Shown here: positions 57,009-64,000 of the stretch, piece after piece
How positions within the stretch are numbered: the stretch's first letter is position 1
Layout: the number at the start of each line of letters is the position of its first letter
Notes under the pieces: generated by a model
What the model was told of the DNA's origin: nothing
Seen by the model: the letters and a program-made list of their open reading frames with translations, nothing else
The model's database searches: none
Program-made: the position numbers and the translations under genes
Source of the DNA: Mycobacterium sp. Root135
GTDB lineage: Bacteria > Actinomycetota > Actinomycetes > Mycobacteriales > Mycobacteriaceae
Assembly: GCF_001426545.1 (NCBI RefSeq)
Contig: NZ_LMEZ01000006.1
Coordinates: 172,075 to 236,074 of the forward strand
Direction: 5' to 3'
Length of the DNA stretch: 64,000 nucleotides

Positions 57009-57868
57009 TGCCTACTGAATCCCCGGGTCGCTCCGCTCCTGCCCTCCGACGCTTCGCGTTCTTGTTGAAGCCACAATGGCTCGCGCTCTACGTCGTCGCG
57101 ATCGCCTTTGCGTACCTGTGCTTCACCGTGCTGGCACCGTGGCAGCTTGGCAAGAACACGACGACGTCTCGGGAGAACGCCCAGATCTCCAACTCGGTGT
57201 CCCAGGCACCGGTTCCGGTGACGACGCTTCTGCCGCAACAGGATTCCTCGGCGCCTGGCGACCAGTGGCGACAGGTCACCGCCACCGGCAGGTATCAGCC
57301 GGAGGCCCAGGTGTTGGTGCGCCTGCGCGTCGTCGACGGCAACCCGGCCTATGAGGTGCTCCTGCCGTTCCACGTCGACGGCGGCCCCACCGTTCTCGTC
57401 GACCGCGGCTACGTCAAACCCGACCGCGGCACCGACGTGCCGGAGTTCGCCGCACCTCCTACCGGGACGGTGACGATCACCGCCCGGTTGCGTGATCCCG
57501 AATCCGTCGTCGTCGGCAAGGAACCGTTCAGCGAGAACGGAATTCAGCAGGTGTACTCGATCAACCCCGGCCAGGTGGCCCAGGTGACGGGCGTTCCGCT
57601 GACGGGGTCCTACCTTCAACTCGTCGACGGTCAGCCCGGCGGGCTCGGGGTGATCGGCCTCCCCCATCTCGACGCGGGGCCGTTCCTGTCCTACGGCATC
57701 CAGTGGATCGCGTTCGGGATCATCGCGCCGATCGGCGTGGGGTACTTCGTGTTGGCCGAGGTCAAGCAGCGCCGCCGGGAGAAAGCTCAGAGCGATTCGC
57801 GGGCCGCCACGCCGGCGCCGCTCACCGCGGAGCAGAAACTCGCCGACCGTTACGGCAGACGGCAGTGA
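57008..57868 (+). CDS. SURF1-family cytochrome oxidase assembly protein
   Basis: A 286-residue SURF1 protein with two membrane helices (about 25-45 and 232-252) and an extracytoplasmic beta-rich domain between. PWQLGKNTTT and the GYVKPDRGTDVPE region are typical. SURF1 helps insert heme a into cytochrome oxidase, and fits with ctaC/ctaF at the start of the window. It is equivalent to Rv2235. Its ATG overlaps the ptpA TGA. Residues 5-13 (PGRSAPALR) come from copy C of the 28-bp repeat. The last 47 bases overlap the convergent cobD gene. Confidence 0.88.
   Translation: MPTESPGRSAPALRRFAFLLKPQWLALYVVAIAFAYLCFTVLAPWQLGKNTTTSRENAQISNSVSQAPVPVTTLLPQQDSSAPGDQWRQVTATGRYQPEAQVLVRLRVVDGNPAYEVLLPFHVDGGPTVLVDRGYVKPDRGTDVPEFAAPPTGTVTITARLRDPESVVVGKEPFSENGIQQVYSINPGQVAQVTGVPLTGSYLQLVDGQPGGLGVIGLPHLDAGPFLSYGIQWIAFGIIAPIGVGYFVLAEVKQRRREKAQSDSRAATPAPLTAEQKLADRYGRRQ
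57021..57048 (-). repeat. 28-bp dispersed repeat, copy C
   Basis: Reads CCCCGGGTCGCTCCGCTCCT then GCCCTCCG on the plus strand, one base different from copy A. It encodes residues 5-13 of the SURF1 protein. Confidence 0.85.
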
Positions 57869-58796
57869 CCATCACCGCCGCGACCGCAGCGGCGAGCTGA
57901 ACGGCGCGCGACAACCGCACCGACCGCGTGACGTCGGCGACGTCAGGGGCGCGGCCCTCCCCCAGCGTCGGCCGGATCTCCAGGCGGTGGGCGTATTGCG
58001 TTGGCCCGCCCAGCCTCACGCCGAGGGCGCCGGCGAACGACGCTTCGGCCACCCCTGCGTTGGGGCTCGGGTGGCTGGCGGCGTCGCGGCGCCAGGCGGC
58101 CACCGCCGCCCGCGGGGATCCCGAGACGACGGGTGCGCACAGCACCGTGAGGAGCCCCGTGGCGCGGGCGGGCAGGTAGTTGGCGACGTCGTCGAATCGG
58201 GCTGCCGCCCAACCGAACTGAAGAAGGCGCGGCGACTTGTGGCCGATCATCGCATCCAGGGTGTTGGCTCCCCGGTAGACCAGTAGGCCGGGCACCCCGC
58301 CGACCGCGCCCCACCACAGCGGTGCCACTTGCGCGTCGGCGGTGTTTTCGGCGACCGACTCGACCGTGGCCCGCGCGATGCCTTCCTCGTCCAACGAGTT
58401 GGGATCGCGCCCGCACAGCGACGGCACCAACTCCCTGGCGGAGTCGAGGTCACCGTTCTCGAGCCGACGGGCCATGTCGGCCCCGGTGCGGCCCAGCGAC
58501 GTCCCACCCAACACGACGAAGGTGGCGGCGGCCGTGACCGCAGCCGTCCAACCCGGTCCGCGCCGCGCCGCCATTCGCTCGGCCACCCCGCCGAGCACGC
58601 CGAGCCCTCCGAGCAGAATCCCGGTGTGCGCGACACCGGCGAGCCGGCGATCGGAGTAGGTCAGCCGTTCCAACGACATCGCCGCGGTGCCGAAGGCCGC
58701 CACGGGATGGCCCCGGCGCGGGTCGCCCCACAGCACGTCGGCCAGGTATCCCGCGGCCAGACCGACGGCTCTGCCGCGACGGATGGACTGGGACAC
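57822..58796 (-). CDS. cobD: CobD/CbiB, adenosylcobinamide-phosphate synthase
   Basis: A 324-residue membrane protein of the CobD/CbiB family, which attaches aminopropanol phosphate to cobyric acid. YLADVLWGDPRRGHPVAAFG near the N-terminus, DARELVPSL-like SARELVPSLCGRD, and ESVAENTADAQVAPLWW are family-specific. GTG is the start. It is equivalent to Rv2236c. It belongs to the same pathway as cobU/cobS at 11.2-12.4 kb. Convergent overlap with SURF1 at the 3' end. Confidence 0.92.
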   Translation of the reverse strand: MSQSIRRGRAVGLAAGYLADVLWGDPRRGHPVAAFGTAAMSLERLTYSDRRLAGVAHTGILLGGLGVLGGVAERMAARRGPGWTAAVTAAATFVVLGGTSLGRTGADMARRLENGDLDSARELVPSLCGRDPNSLDEEGIARATVESVAENTADAQVAPLWWGAVGGVPGLLVYRGANTLDAMIGHKSPRLLQFGWAAARFDDVANYLPARATGLLTVLCAPVVSGSPRAAVAAWRRDAASHPSPNAGVAEASFAGALGVRLGGPTQYAHRLEIRPTLGEGRAPDVADVTRSVRLSRAVQLAAAVAAVMVTAVCRNGRRVSAPR

Positions 58797-58839
58797 CCCG
58801 GCAGCGTCTCACGAGGGCGGTGCGCCGCCGCCGTCGGCG

Positions 58840-60393
58840 TCAGCCGCGGTGCCCTTCGTGGCGGTCCCGTCGACGGTCGTCACCGCGGCGCTCGCCCTTG
58901 TCCGCATCGCGTTTGTCCGCGTGTCGCTTGCCCGCGTCTGGCTTCGACGCGGCCGCAGGCTCCTTCTCGGGTGCCGCGGCCGAACGCCTGGGACCATCCG
59001 CTGCGGCCCTCGGCACCGACGGTGCCTGAGCCTCGCGTTCCGCGCGTCGGCTTTGCCGGTCCAGTTTGCGTTGGATGGCAACGTCTTTCGCCTGCGCCGC
59101 AACCGACCTCTCGCGGGCGGGCACGGCGACCTGCACCACGGCATCCATCGGCTGCCGAAGGTCGGTGGTAGCGAACGAGGGGGTCGGGGTCTCGGCGATG
59201 ACGGGCGGGGTGACGAGGTCGGCGGGCGCCTCCTGCTGCGTCTCGGGCAGGGCGAGTGCCATCCGCGCCAAGGCGGGCGTCGAGTCACCTCGTGACGTCA
59301 ACTCACGAATCACGTAGGCCGCTGGCTTCCACGTGCCGTCGGAGCGGACGACGCCGAAGGTGTCCTCGGGGTCGGTGCTCGCGGTGTTGCGATCCTGCAG
59401 AGTCCACACGAACGTCGGACCGGTGTAGTCGAGCGTCCGCCACGTCGTGAGCATGTCCTGGAGGTAGTCGGCTTGATTGGCCTCTCCGGCAACTGAACTC
59501 GGCTCGCCGTATTCGCTGGCCCAAATGAGCTTGTCGCCGTCGCCGTTGGCGACCATCAGGTCGTGTACGGCCGCCAGCTGGTTGATCGGCGAGTCGGGCA
59601 GATAACCGCCATCGGAGAACGGGGTCGTGTACTGATAGGGGTGGAACGACAGGGCGTCGAAGTACGGCTCTCCGCCTGCGCCGTAGATCCCGTCGACGAA
59701 GTCGATCGGGTTCATAGTGAAGTTGCCGTAGGTGACCACCGAGCCGACGACGCCGCCGATGACCGTGGCGTCTGGGTCGGCGGCCTTGATCTGCGGGTAG
59801 GCGGCCTTCAGCAGGTTCGTATAACCCGCCGGGTCGGGTTGCGGCGCGTAGAACAGGTACGCGTTGGGCTCGTTCCAAATCTCGTAGGCGCCAACCTTTC
59901 CCGCGTAGCGCTCGGCTACCGTGCCGGCGAACTGCCCGTAGGCGTCGGGCGACGCGGGAGCGCCGCTCAGGGCGGGTTGCCCCGGTTCGGTCGCCCAGAA
60001 CGGGGTGGAGTTGATGACGCCGAGCACACCCATGCCGCGCGAGTCGGCGGCGTTGACCATGTAGTCGACGGTGCTCCAGTTGTAGTAGCCGGGATAGAAC
60101 TCCACTCCGGCCCACGGAATCATCACCCGGACGTCTTCCACGCCCATCGCCTGCATTTGGTCGAGCTGGGCGTCGATCTGCGTCGGCGTCATGCCGTACA
60201 GGTCGGAGTCGGCGAATCCGATGGTGTCGCTGGATTCGTCGATCGCCGCGAGAGGGACGACGTTCGTCGCCATCGTGCGCACGGTCGGCACCGTCGTGGT
60301 GGCGCCGACTGCGGAGATGGCCAAGGTCGCCACCCCCGCGACGACGATTTTGTAAGCCGGTGAGTGGCAGCTCCTGTCAGCGCGTTGCCGCAT
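58840..60393 (-). CDS. Secreted cellulase-type glycoside hydrolase with charged tail
   Basis: A 517-residue exported protein. A signal peptide (about residues 14-36) is followed by a TIM-barrel hydrolase (about 55-375): Glu175 in EIWNEPNAY is the acid/base and Glu294 in WASEYGEP the nucleophile, the pattern of clan GH-A families such as GH5/GH39. Residues about 375-440 are linker, and about 440-517 are rich in Arg, Lys, Asp and Ala (KRHADKRDADKGERRGDDRR). Substrate unknown. ATG 60393 has AAAGGA 8 bases upstream. Confidence 0.85.
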   Translation of the reverse strand: MRQRADRSCHSPAYKIVVAGVATLAISAVGATTTVPTVRTMATNVVPLAAIDESSDTIGFADSDLYGMTPTQIDAQLDQMQAMGVEDVRVMIPWAGVEFYPGYYNWSTVDYMVNAADSRGMGVLGVINSTPFWATEPGQPALSGAPASPDAYGQFAGTVAERYAGKVGAYEIWNEPNAYLFYAPQPDPAGYTNLLKAAYPQIKAADPDATVIGGVVGSVVTYGNFTMNPIDFVDGIYGAGGEPYFDALSFHPYQYTTPFSDGGYLPDSPINQLAAVHDLMVANGDGDKLIWASEYGEPSSVAGEANQADYLQDMLTTWRTLDYTGPTFVWTLQDRNTASTDPEDTFGVVRSDGTWKPAAYVIRELTSRGDSTPALARMALALPETQQEAPADLVTPPVIAETPTPSFATTDLRQPMDAVVQVAVPARERSVAAQAKDVAIQRKLDRQSRRAEREAQAPSVPRAAADGPRRSAAAPEKEPAAASKPDAGKRHADKRDADKGERRGDDRRRDRHEGHRG

Positions 60394-60973
60394 GGCACAT
60401 TTCCTTTCCTGAATACGTCTTCGCGGCTCGACGGTCTGCGTGGAACCGCGCTAGTTAAGTGATGCCCCGTTGCCATGTGACCCAACCCACAATTTTCTGC
60501 ATAAATGCATCTGATCAGCGCGTTTACTCGAGGTGAAAGCGCCGAGCACAAACCCGCAGTCGACCCGGTTCGGTGACTTCAGCAAATTAATGGCCGGTGT
60601 GATTCGTAGCCCCGAAATCGCGCGTCATCGGGACATTTGATTTGCCGTCTGCCCGTCATAGTCGAATTGGGCACAAAGAATGAAGATCAAGGATGGCGTT
60701 TCACACGCGGCCACCGAAAACGTTTCAGTCGACGACCGTTCACCATCGAAGATCGCGGCCGGTGGCGGTCGCCGGACCAGATCGGGCAGCGATTCTTCGT
60801 TTGCCAGATTCAGCGCAGGCGTCAAATCGACGGTGGCCGACGTGTACCGATCGCCTCACCCCGAACGCCGGACGGCGCCCGTCCACCGCGCACCATCGAA
60901 CGCGTGTTCTAATGGATTTGCCCGCAGCGCCCCGCCGAATGCGGGCGCCGTTCCGAAGGAGAGAGCCGCACCG
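60394..60973. other. 580-base intergenic region
   Basis: This gap lies between divergent genes (the glycoside hydrolase and the small Ala/Lys-rich protein). It must hold both promoters. The part 60450-60660 is richer in A and T than the surroundings and has the small inverted repeat TGCATAAATGCA. An open frame continues upstream of 60974 to 60680 but its composition is not protein-like. I see no gene or RNA motif. Confidence 0.6.
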
Positions 60974-61414
60974 ATGACCGTAGACACCATGACAGCAGAA
61001 GCGCCGTCCACCGAGTTCGTCGCCCCCGTCGCGGCCGCCCGCGCACCCGGCACTGAGCCCACCACCGAGCCCACCCCCGAACCCGAAGTAGTCGCCGCGA
61101 CCGAGGAAAAGCCCGTCAAGGCGCCGCGGAAGACGGCCGGCAAGAAGACCAAGACGCTCGAGTTGACCCTAACCGTCATCGGCACCGCCGACGGCGAATG
61201 GCGCGCAGAACTCAAGCAGGGCACCACCTTCCTGGCTCGCGACCTCGCGGTCGCCGCGGCCGCCGTCTCCCGGGCGGCGAAGGAACTGCACGACGACCTC
61301 TCCACGCCGATCGACGCGGTCATCGAAGAGGCCCGCTCCCAGCAGGCCGCCAAGGTGGCCGCCCTCGAAGCCGAACTGGAAGCCGCGCGAAGGACCCTCG
61401 CCGACCTGGACTGA
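60974..61414 (+). CDS. Small Ala/Pro/Lys-rich protein, DUF6319-like
   Basis: A 146-residue protein. Residues 1-60 are Thr/Pro/Glu-rich and disordered, with a basic KAPRKTAGKKTKT patch; residues about 60-110 form a beta-hairpin (ELTLTVIGTADGEWRAEL), and the rest is helical, ending in a coiled coil (KVAALEAELEAARRTLADLD). I recall such proteins as DUF6319 in actinobacteria, of unknown function. AAGGAG lies 12 bases upstream of the ATG. It is not linked to its neighbours by an operon. Confidence 0.65.
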   Translation: MTVDTMTAEAPSTEFVAPVAAARAPGTEPTTEPTPEPEVVAATEEKPVKAPRKTAGKKTKTLELTLTVIGTADGEWRAELKQGTTFLARDLAVAAAAVSRAAKELHDDLSTPIDAVIEEARSQQAAKVAALEAELEAARRTLADLD

Positions 61415-61451
61415 GATTCGCCCGCATCGACGAGGTCGACATAGACACATA

Positions 61452-61469
61452 TATAGCGTAACCGCTATA
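61452..61469. promoter_or_regulatory. Palindrome and -10 box before the HTH gene
   Basis: TATAGCG-TAAC-CGCTATA is a perfect inverted repeat. Its right half contains TATAGT (61466-61471), a good -10 box, placed 7 bases before the ATG at 61479, which suggests a leaderless transcript. Binding of the encoded HTH protein here would block transcription. Confidence 0.65.
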
Positions 61470-61478
61470 GTTGTGCAC

Positions 61479-62183
61479 ATGGCTGTTGTGATCACCACGC
61501 GGGAGGCCGCCCAACGACTGGGTGTACATGCCTCACGGGTGCGTGCACTCATTGCCGCGGGGAACTTGGCGGCCACACGCGCTGGCAACCAGTGGCTCGT
61601 GGATGCCGACAGCTTGGACCGACAAGCCGATCTCGTCGCCGCCGGTGCCACCGGACGACCCTTCGCTCCTCGCATAGCGTGGGCCGCCGCCGCCTTGTGC
61701 GACGACCTTGCCGACGGCATCTCCTCCGCCGAGCGGCATCGCCTGCGCAACCGCCTCGTACACGCCACGGCCAGCACAGTCGACACTTGCGCATTGGTTC
61801 GGCGATGGTTGTCGCGACGGGCACAGTCGTTGCACCGCTACCGAATTGGCGAACGCGACCTGGTCGAGCTCCTGGAAGCCCGTGGCGTCACACCCACGGG
61901 CATCAGCGCCGCCGACACTTACAACCTCGGACTGGCAACGGGCGGCGCCGCCGACGCCTACGTCAGCGAACACACCCGCCGCGAGCTCGAGAAGACGTAC
62001 GTTCTCATCGACAGCGTCCGCGGCAATCTGACCCTGCGGGTTACCGATGCGGCGATAGCCGACTTGACGAAGGCACCGCGGCTCATCGCAGGCGTCGACC
62101 TCGCCGACGACACGGATGCACGCACCCACGCTGCGGGATGCCGGCTGATCTCGGAAGCGCTTCGCGGGATCCAGGGGACGTGA
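61479..62183 (+). CDS. HTH protein, antitoxin-like partner of a nucleotidyltransferase
   Basis: A 234-residue protein. The first 50 residues are an excisionase/MerR-like HTH (VVITTREAAQRLGVHASRVRALIAAGNLAATRAGNQWLVDADSLDRQADLV read over two stretches). The remaining 180 residues are helical and unassigned, with a later ITRRELEKTY-like region. The gene is preceded by a palindromic operator and overlaps the following nucleotidyltransferase gene by four bases (GTGA), an arrangement like AbiE-type toxin-antitoxin pairs in which the HTH gene comes first. The role as antitoxin and autorepressor is inference. Confidence 0.68.
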   Translation: MAVVITTREAAQRLGVHASRVRALIAAGNLAATRAGNQWLVDADSLDRQADLVAAGATGRPFAPRIAWAAAALCDDLADGISSAERHRLRNRLVHATASTVDTCALVRRWLSRRAQSLHRYRIGERDLVELLEARGVTPTGISAADTYNLGLATGGAADAYVSEHTRRELEKTYVLIDSVRGNLTLRVTDAAIADLTKAPRLIAGVDLADDTDARTHAAGCRLISEALRGIQGT

Positions 62184-63239
62184 CGCCCGGCCCGGGCAGC
62201 GCGGAGGCGTTGGCGGCCATCGCCGCGATCACCGGTCAGTCACTGTCGAGCGCGACCGAAATTTTCCGCACCGCTCGGGCGTCCCGACCCGACGAGGCCC
62301 CCGCCGACGCAGCTGGCGTCGAACGAGCAGTCGACCGGTTGTGCACCCGTGTCGGGCTTGCGCCCGCGCTGATGCACGATGACCGCGACCACCACATCCG
62401 AGCGCTTCGCGAACTGATCTCAGGCAACACTCCCGCGGTAACCCGTGGTGACCTGAGCACCTGGGAGGAACTGCTGCGCAGTACGCCGCAGAAGATTCCA
62501 ACCGTGCTCCGGGAACCAGTCGAGTTGCCCGACATGCCCGAATACCAACACGCGATGTGGACGACGCTGTTGGACTTCGAGGAGACCGACCCGCCGCCAT
62601 GGGTGCTGGTCGGCGGACAGATGACCGCGCTACAGCTCGTCGAGCGCGGGAGCCCGGCACATCGACCGACCGACGACGGGGACCTGGTAGTCGGAGTGTG
62701 GACGCGGCGCGACGCGCTGAGAGGGACCACGACGTACCTGACCGGCCGCGGATTCGCCGAACAATCGACCAGCGACGGGTTTGGCTACCGCTTCACCCGG
62801 GGCAGAACGACGATCGACGTCATGATTCCCGAAGGGTTCGATCGCCAACGGCGTTACCCGACAACGGGTTCAGGACGACGTGGCCTGCAGGCCGACGGTG
62901 GAAATCAAGCACTGACTCGAGCCGAGCCTGCCGATCCGCCTCGACGACCGGGTTGGCTACGTCCGCCGACCGACCCTCCTCGGGAGCTTGGTGGCCAAGG
63001 CCCGGGCGTGGACAGTCGACCTCCGCGACCCGGAACGCCACGCCCAGGACTTGATCGCGATGTCGGAAGTCGCACTGCGCGATCCACGCGCGGTGATCGG
63101 TCAGGCCCGTCCCGACGACCGCCGTGCAGTTCGTGCCGCCCTTCGAGCCCTGCCGGCCGACCATCGCCTCTGGCGTGCGGCCGAAGACCCTGCGGCCACT
63201 TACGCCCTACTCGAGCGGATGGCGCGCCCCCCCGACTAG
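62180..63239 (+). pseudogene. Nucleotidyltransferase-fold protein, frameshifted (AbiEii-like)
   Basis: Starting at GTG 62180 the frame encodes an N-terminal helical part (to about residue 120), then VLVGGQMTALQLVERGS and RPTDDGDLVVGVW, the GG...R-x-T-D-x-x-D pattern of nucleotidyltransferases such as AbiEii toxins. The frame stays open past 62926 but becomes Pro/Arg-rich nonsense; the true sequence continues in the next frame as LPIRLDDRVGYVRRPTLLG, then LVAKARAWTVDLRDPERHAQ, and stops at 63237-63239. The break is close to 62924-62928 (GAG then CCTG), best explained by loss of two bases or gain of one. It is either decayed or a sequencing error. Confidence 0.72.
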
Positions 63240-63286
63240 CCCAGTCGCACCAGTGCGACGACTCCGTCACCCGCTTGCGCACTGAT

Positions 63287-63306
63287 TCGATATCGGTCAA
63301 TATCGA
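63287..63306. promoter_or_regulatory. Putative ArsR operator
   Basis: TCGATAT-n6-ATATCGA, an inverted repeat with 7-base arms, ends 3 bases before the GTG of arsR. A repressor bound here would block initiation, as in ArsR-type autoregulation. Confidence 0.6.
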
Positions 63307-63309
63307 CAA

Positions 63310-63672
63310 GTGTCGAATCCAGAAACCGGGGCCGCGGATGACTGCTGCGTCAGGCCACCGCTGCTGCGGGAGCCGCTGACCGAGCTCGCCGCGGTCGAGA
63401 TGGCCAAGAAACTGAAGGCGCTCGCCGATCCGGTGCGGTTGCGGTTGTTCAGCGCCATCGCCAGCCACGCCGGCGGCGAGGCCTGCGTGTGCGACGTCTC
63501 CGTGGGCGTGGACGTGTCGCAGCCCACGGTGTCGCACCATCTCAAGGTGCTGCGCGACGCAGGTCTGCTGACCTCGCAACGCCGGGCGTCCTGGGTGTAC
63601 TACGCCGTCGTTCCCAAAGCGCTGCAAGAGATCTCGGCCCTGCTTGATCTCGCCACGCCGGTGACCGCGTGA
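63310..63672 (+). CDS. arsR: ArsR/SmtB-family metalloregulator
   Basis: A 120-residue winged-helix repressor. The HTH has VDVSQPTVSHHLKVLRDAGLL; the sensor cysteines are C59 and C61 in EACVCDV, the arsenite-binding CVC pattern of ArsR, and an extra C12-C13 pair near the N-terminus could be the third ligand. Arsenite or antimonite should release it from DNA. The GTG start is close to an upstream palindrome. Its TGA overlaps the start of the permease gene. Confidence 0.9.
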   Translation: MSNPETGAADDCCVRPPLLREPLTELAAVEMAKKLKALADPVRLRLFSAIASHAGGEACVCDVSVGVDVSQPTVSHHLKVLRDAGLLTSQRRASWVYYAVVPKALQEISALLDLATPVTA

Positions 63673-64000
63673 CCTCGGCCTCGCCGGTGGCGGCGAAGCT
63701 GTCCACCCTGGACCGCTTGCTTCCGGTGTGGATCGGTGTCGCGATGGTCGCCGGCCTGCTGCTGGGCCGCTGGATACCCGGGTTGAACACCGTACTGGAA
63801 AGCGTTCAGCTGGAAGGCATTTCGCTGCCGATCGCCCTCGGCCTGCTGATCATGATGTACCCGGTGCTGGCCAAGGTTCGCTACGACCGCCTCGACACCG
63901 TCACCGGAGACCGCAAGCTGCTGCTCAGTTCACTGCTGTTGAACTGGGTGTTCGGCCCGGCGTTGATGTTCGCGCTGGCCTGGCTGATGCTCCCGGACCT
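63669..64000 (+). CDS. acr3: Acr3-family arsenite efflux permease (partial)
   Basis: The first 110 residues of a membrane protein, cut by the window end. It starts at GTG 63669, overlapping the arsR stop. Features: LDRLLPVWIGVAMVAGLLLGR, a first helix, then a second with LPIALGLLIMMYPVLAKVRYD, and LLNWVFGPALMF; these are typical of Acr3 (ArsB-named in some genomes) arsenite/H+ antiporters. With ArsR it forms the start of an arsenic-resistance operon. Confidence 0.9.
   Translation, partial: MTSASPVAAKLSTLDRLLPVWIGVAMVAGLLLGRWIPGLNTVLESVQLEGISLPIALGLLIMMYPVLAKVRYDRLDTVTGDRKLLLSSLLLNWVFGPALMFALAWLMLPD

Noticed and set aside
60680..60973. Upstream in-frame extension of the DUF6319-like gene
   Set aside because: Composition is random-like, no ribosome binding site; the ATG at 60974 has AAGGAG upstream.

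Overview
The window is high-GC actinobacterial DNA, almost certainly from a rapidly growing mycobacterium (Mycolicibacterium/Mycobacterium). The evidence is a gene order that follows the M. tuberculosis block Rv2196 to Rv2236c nearly gene for gene (recalled from knowledge, not searched), plus lineage-typical families: MmpS/MmpL, CaeA/Hip1, EphD, WS/DGAT, GlnE with GlnA1/GlnA2, PtkA/PtpA and cytochrome bc1-aa3 genes. The coding strand switches often, starts are a mix of ATG and GTG, and 1- to 4-base start/stop overlaps are common.

Layout. 1-5.1 kb: respiratory genes, with a damaged qcrB, a DUF2561-like membrane protein, mmpS3, ctaF and ctaC. 5.2-14.7 kb: asnB, adoK, a membrane-anchored protein, erpA, glycerate kinase, a DUF3043 protein, cobU-cobS, ilvE and gcvT. 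14.8-20.9 kb: leucyl aminopeptidase, an accessory insert (LysR regulator and two tandem SDRs), ephD and a small conserved gene. 21.1-26.2 kb: the lipoate block dlaT, epimerase, lipB, lipA and a DUF4191 protein. 26.3-36.6 kb: a Tat-lipoprotein amidohydrolase, an RDD protein, then nitrogen assimilation (glnA1, glnE, glnA2), with a thioesterase and an LLM oxidoreductase coupled behind glnE. 36.7-44.7 kb: two CaeA-type proteases, a WS/DGAT acyltransferase, panB, a crotonase and a CYTH-CHAD protein. 44.7-52.7 kb: a QueC-like PP-loop enzyme, the RNase P RNA gene, a divergent redox module (XRE-cupin regulator, TrxB-like protein, methyltransferase) and a TetR-mmpS-mmpL efflux locus. 52.7-58.8 kb: RNase H/CobC fusion, zinc-ribbon protein, Nif3-like protein, ptkA, ptpA, SURF1 and cobD. 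58.8-64 kb: a secreted glycoside hydrolase, a small DUF6319-like protein, an HTH/nucleotidyltransferase pair that looks toxin-antitoxin-like but has a frameshift, and the start of an arsR-acr3 arsenic operon.

How the genes work together. ctaC, ctaF, qcrB and SURF1 serve the bc1-aa3 respiratory chain. LipB and LipA make the lipoyl cofactor carried by DlaT and needed by the GcvT system. GlnE adenylylates GlnA1 at a Tyr that is visible (Y406), while GlnA2 has Trp there. CobU, CobS, CobD and the CobC-like domain belong to cobalamin synthesis, but cobT and the cobC aminotransferase gene that I expect at these positions are absent.

Most notable signals: (1) qcrB is interrupted by an 80-bp direct repeat with a 20-bp insert and has separately lost a transmembrane helix; (2) a 28-bp dispersed repeat sits three times at gene ends and is translated into protein tails; (3) the two-gene HTH/nucleotidyltransferase module with its own palindromic operator; (4) a solitary QueC-like enzyme beside rnpB; (5) GlnR-like half-site pairs upstream of both glnA1 and glnA2. 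No CRISPR array, tRNA, rRNA or insertion sequence was seen.
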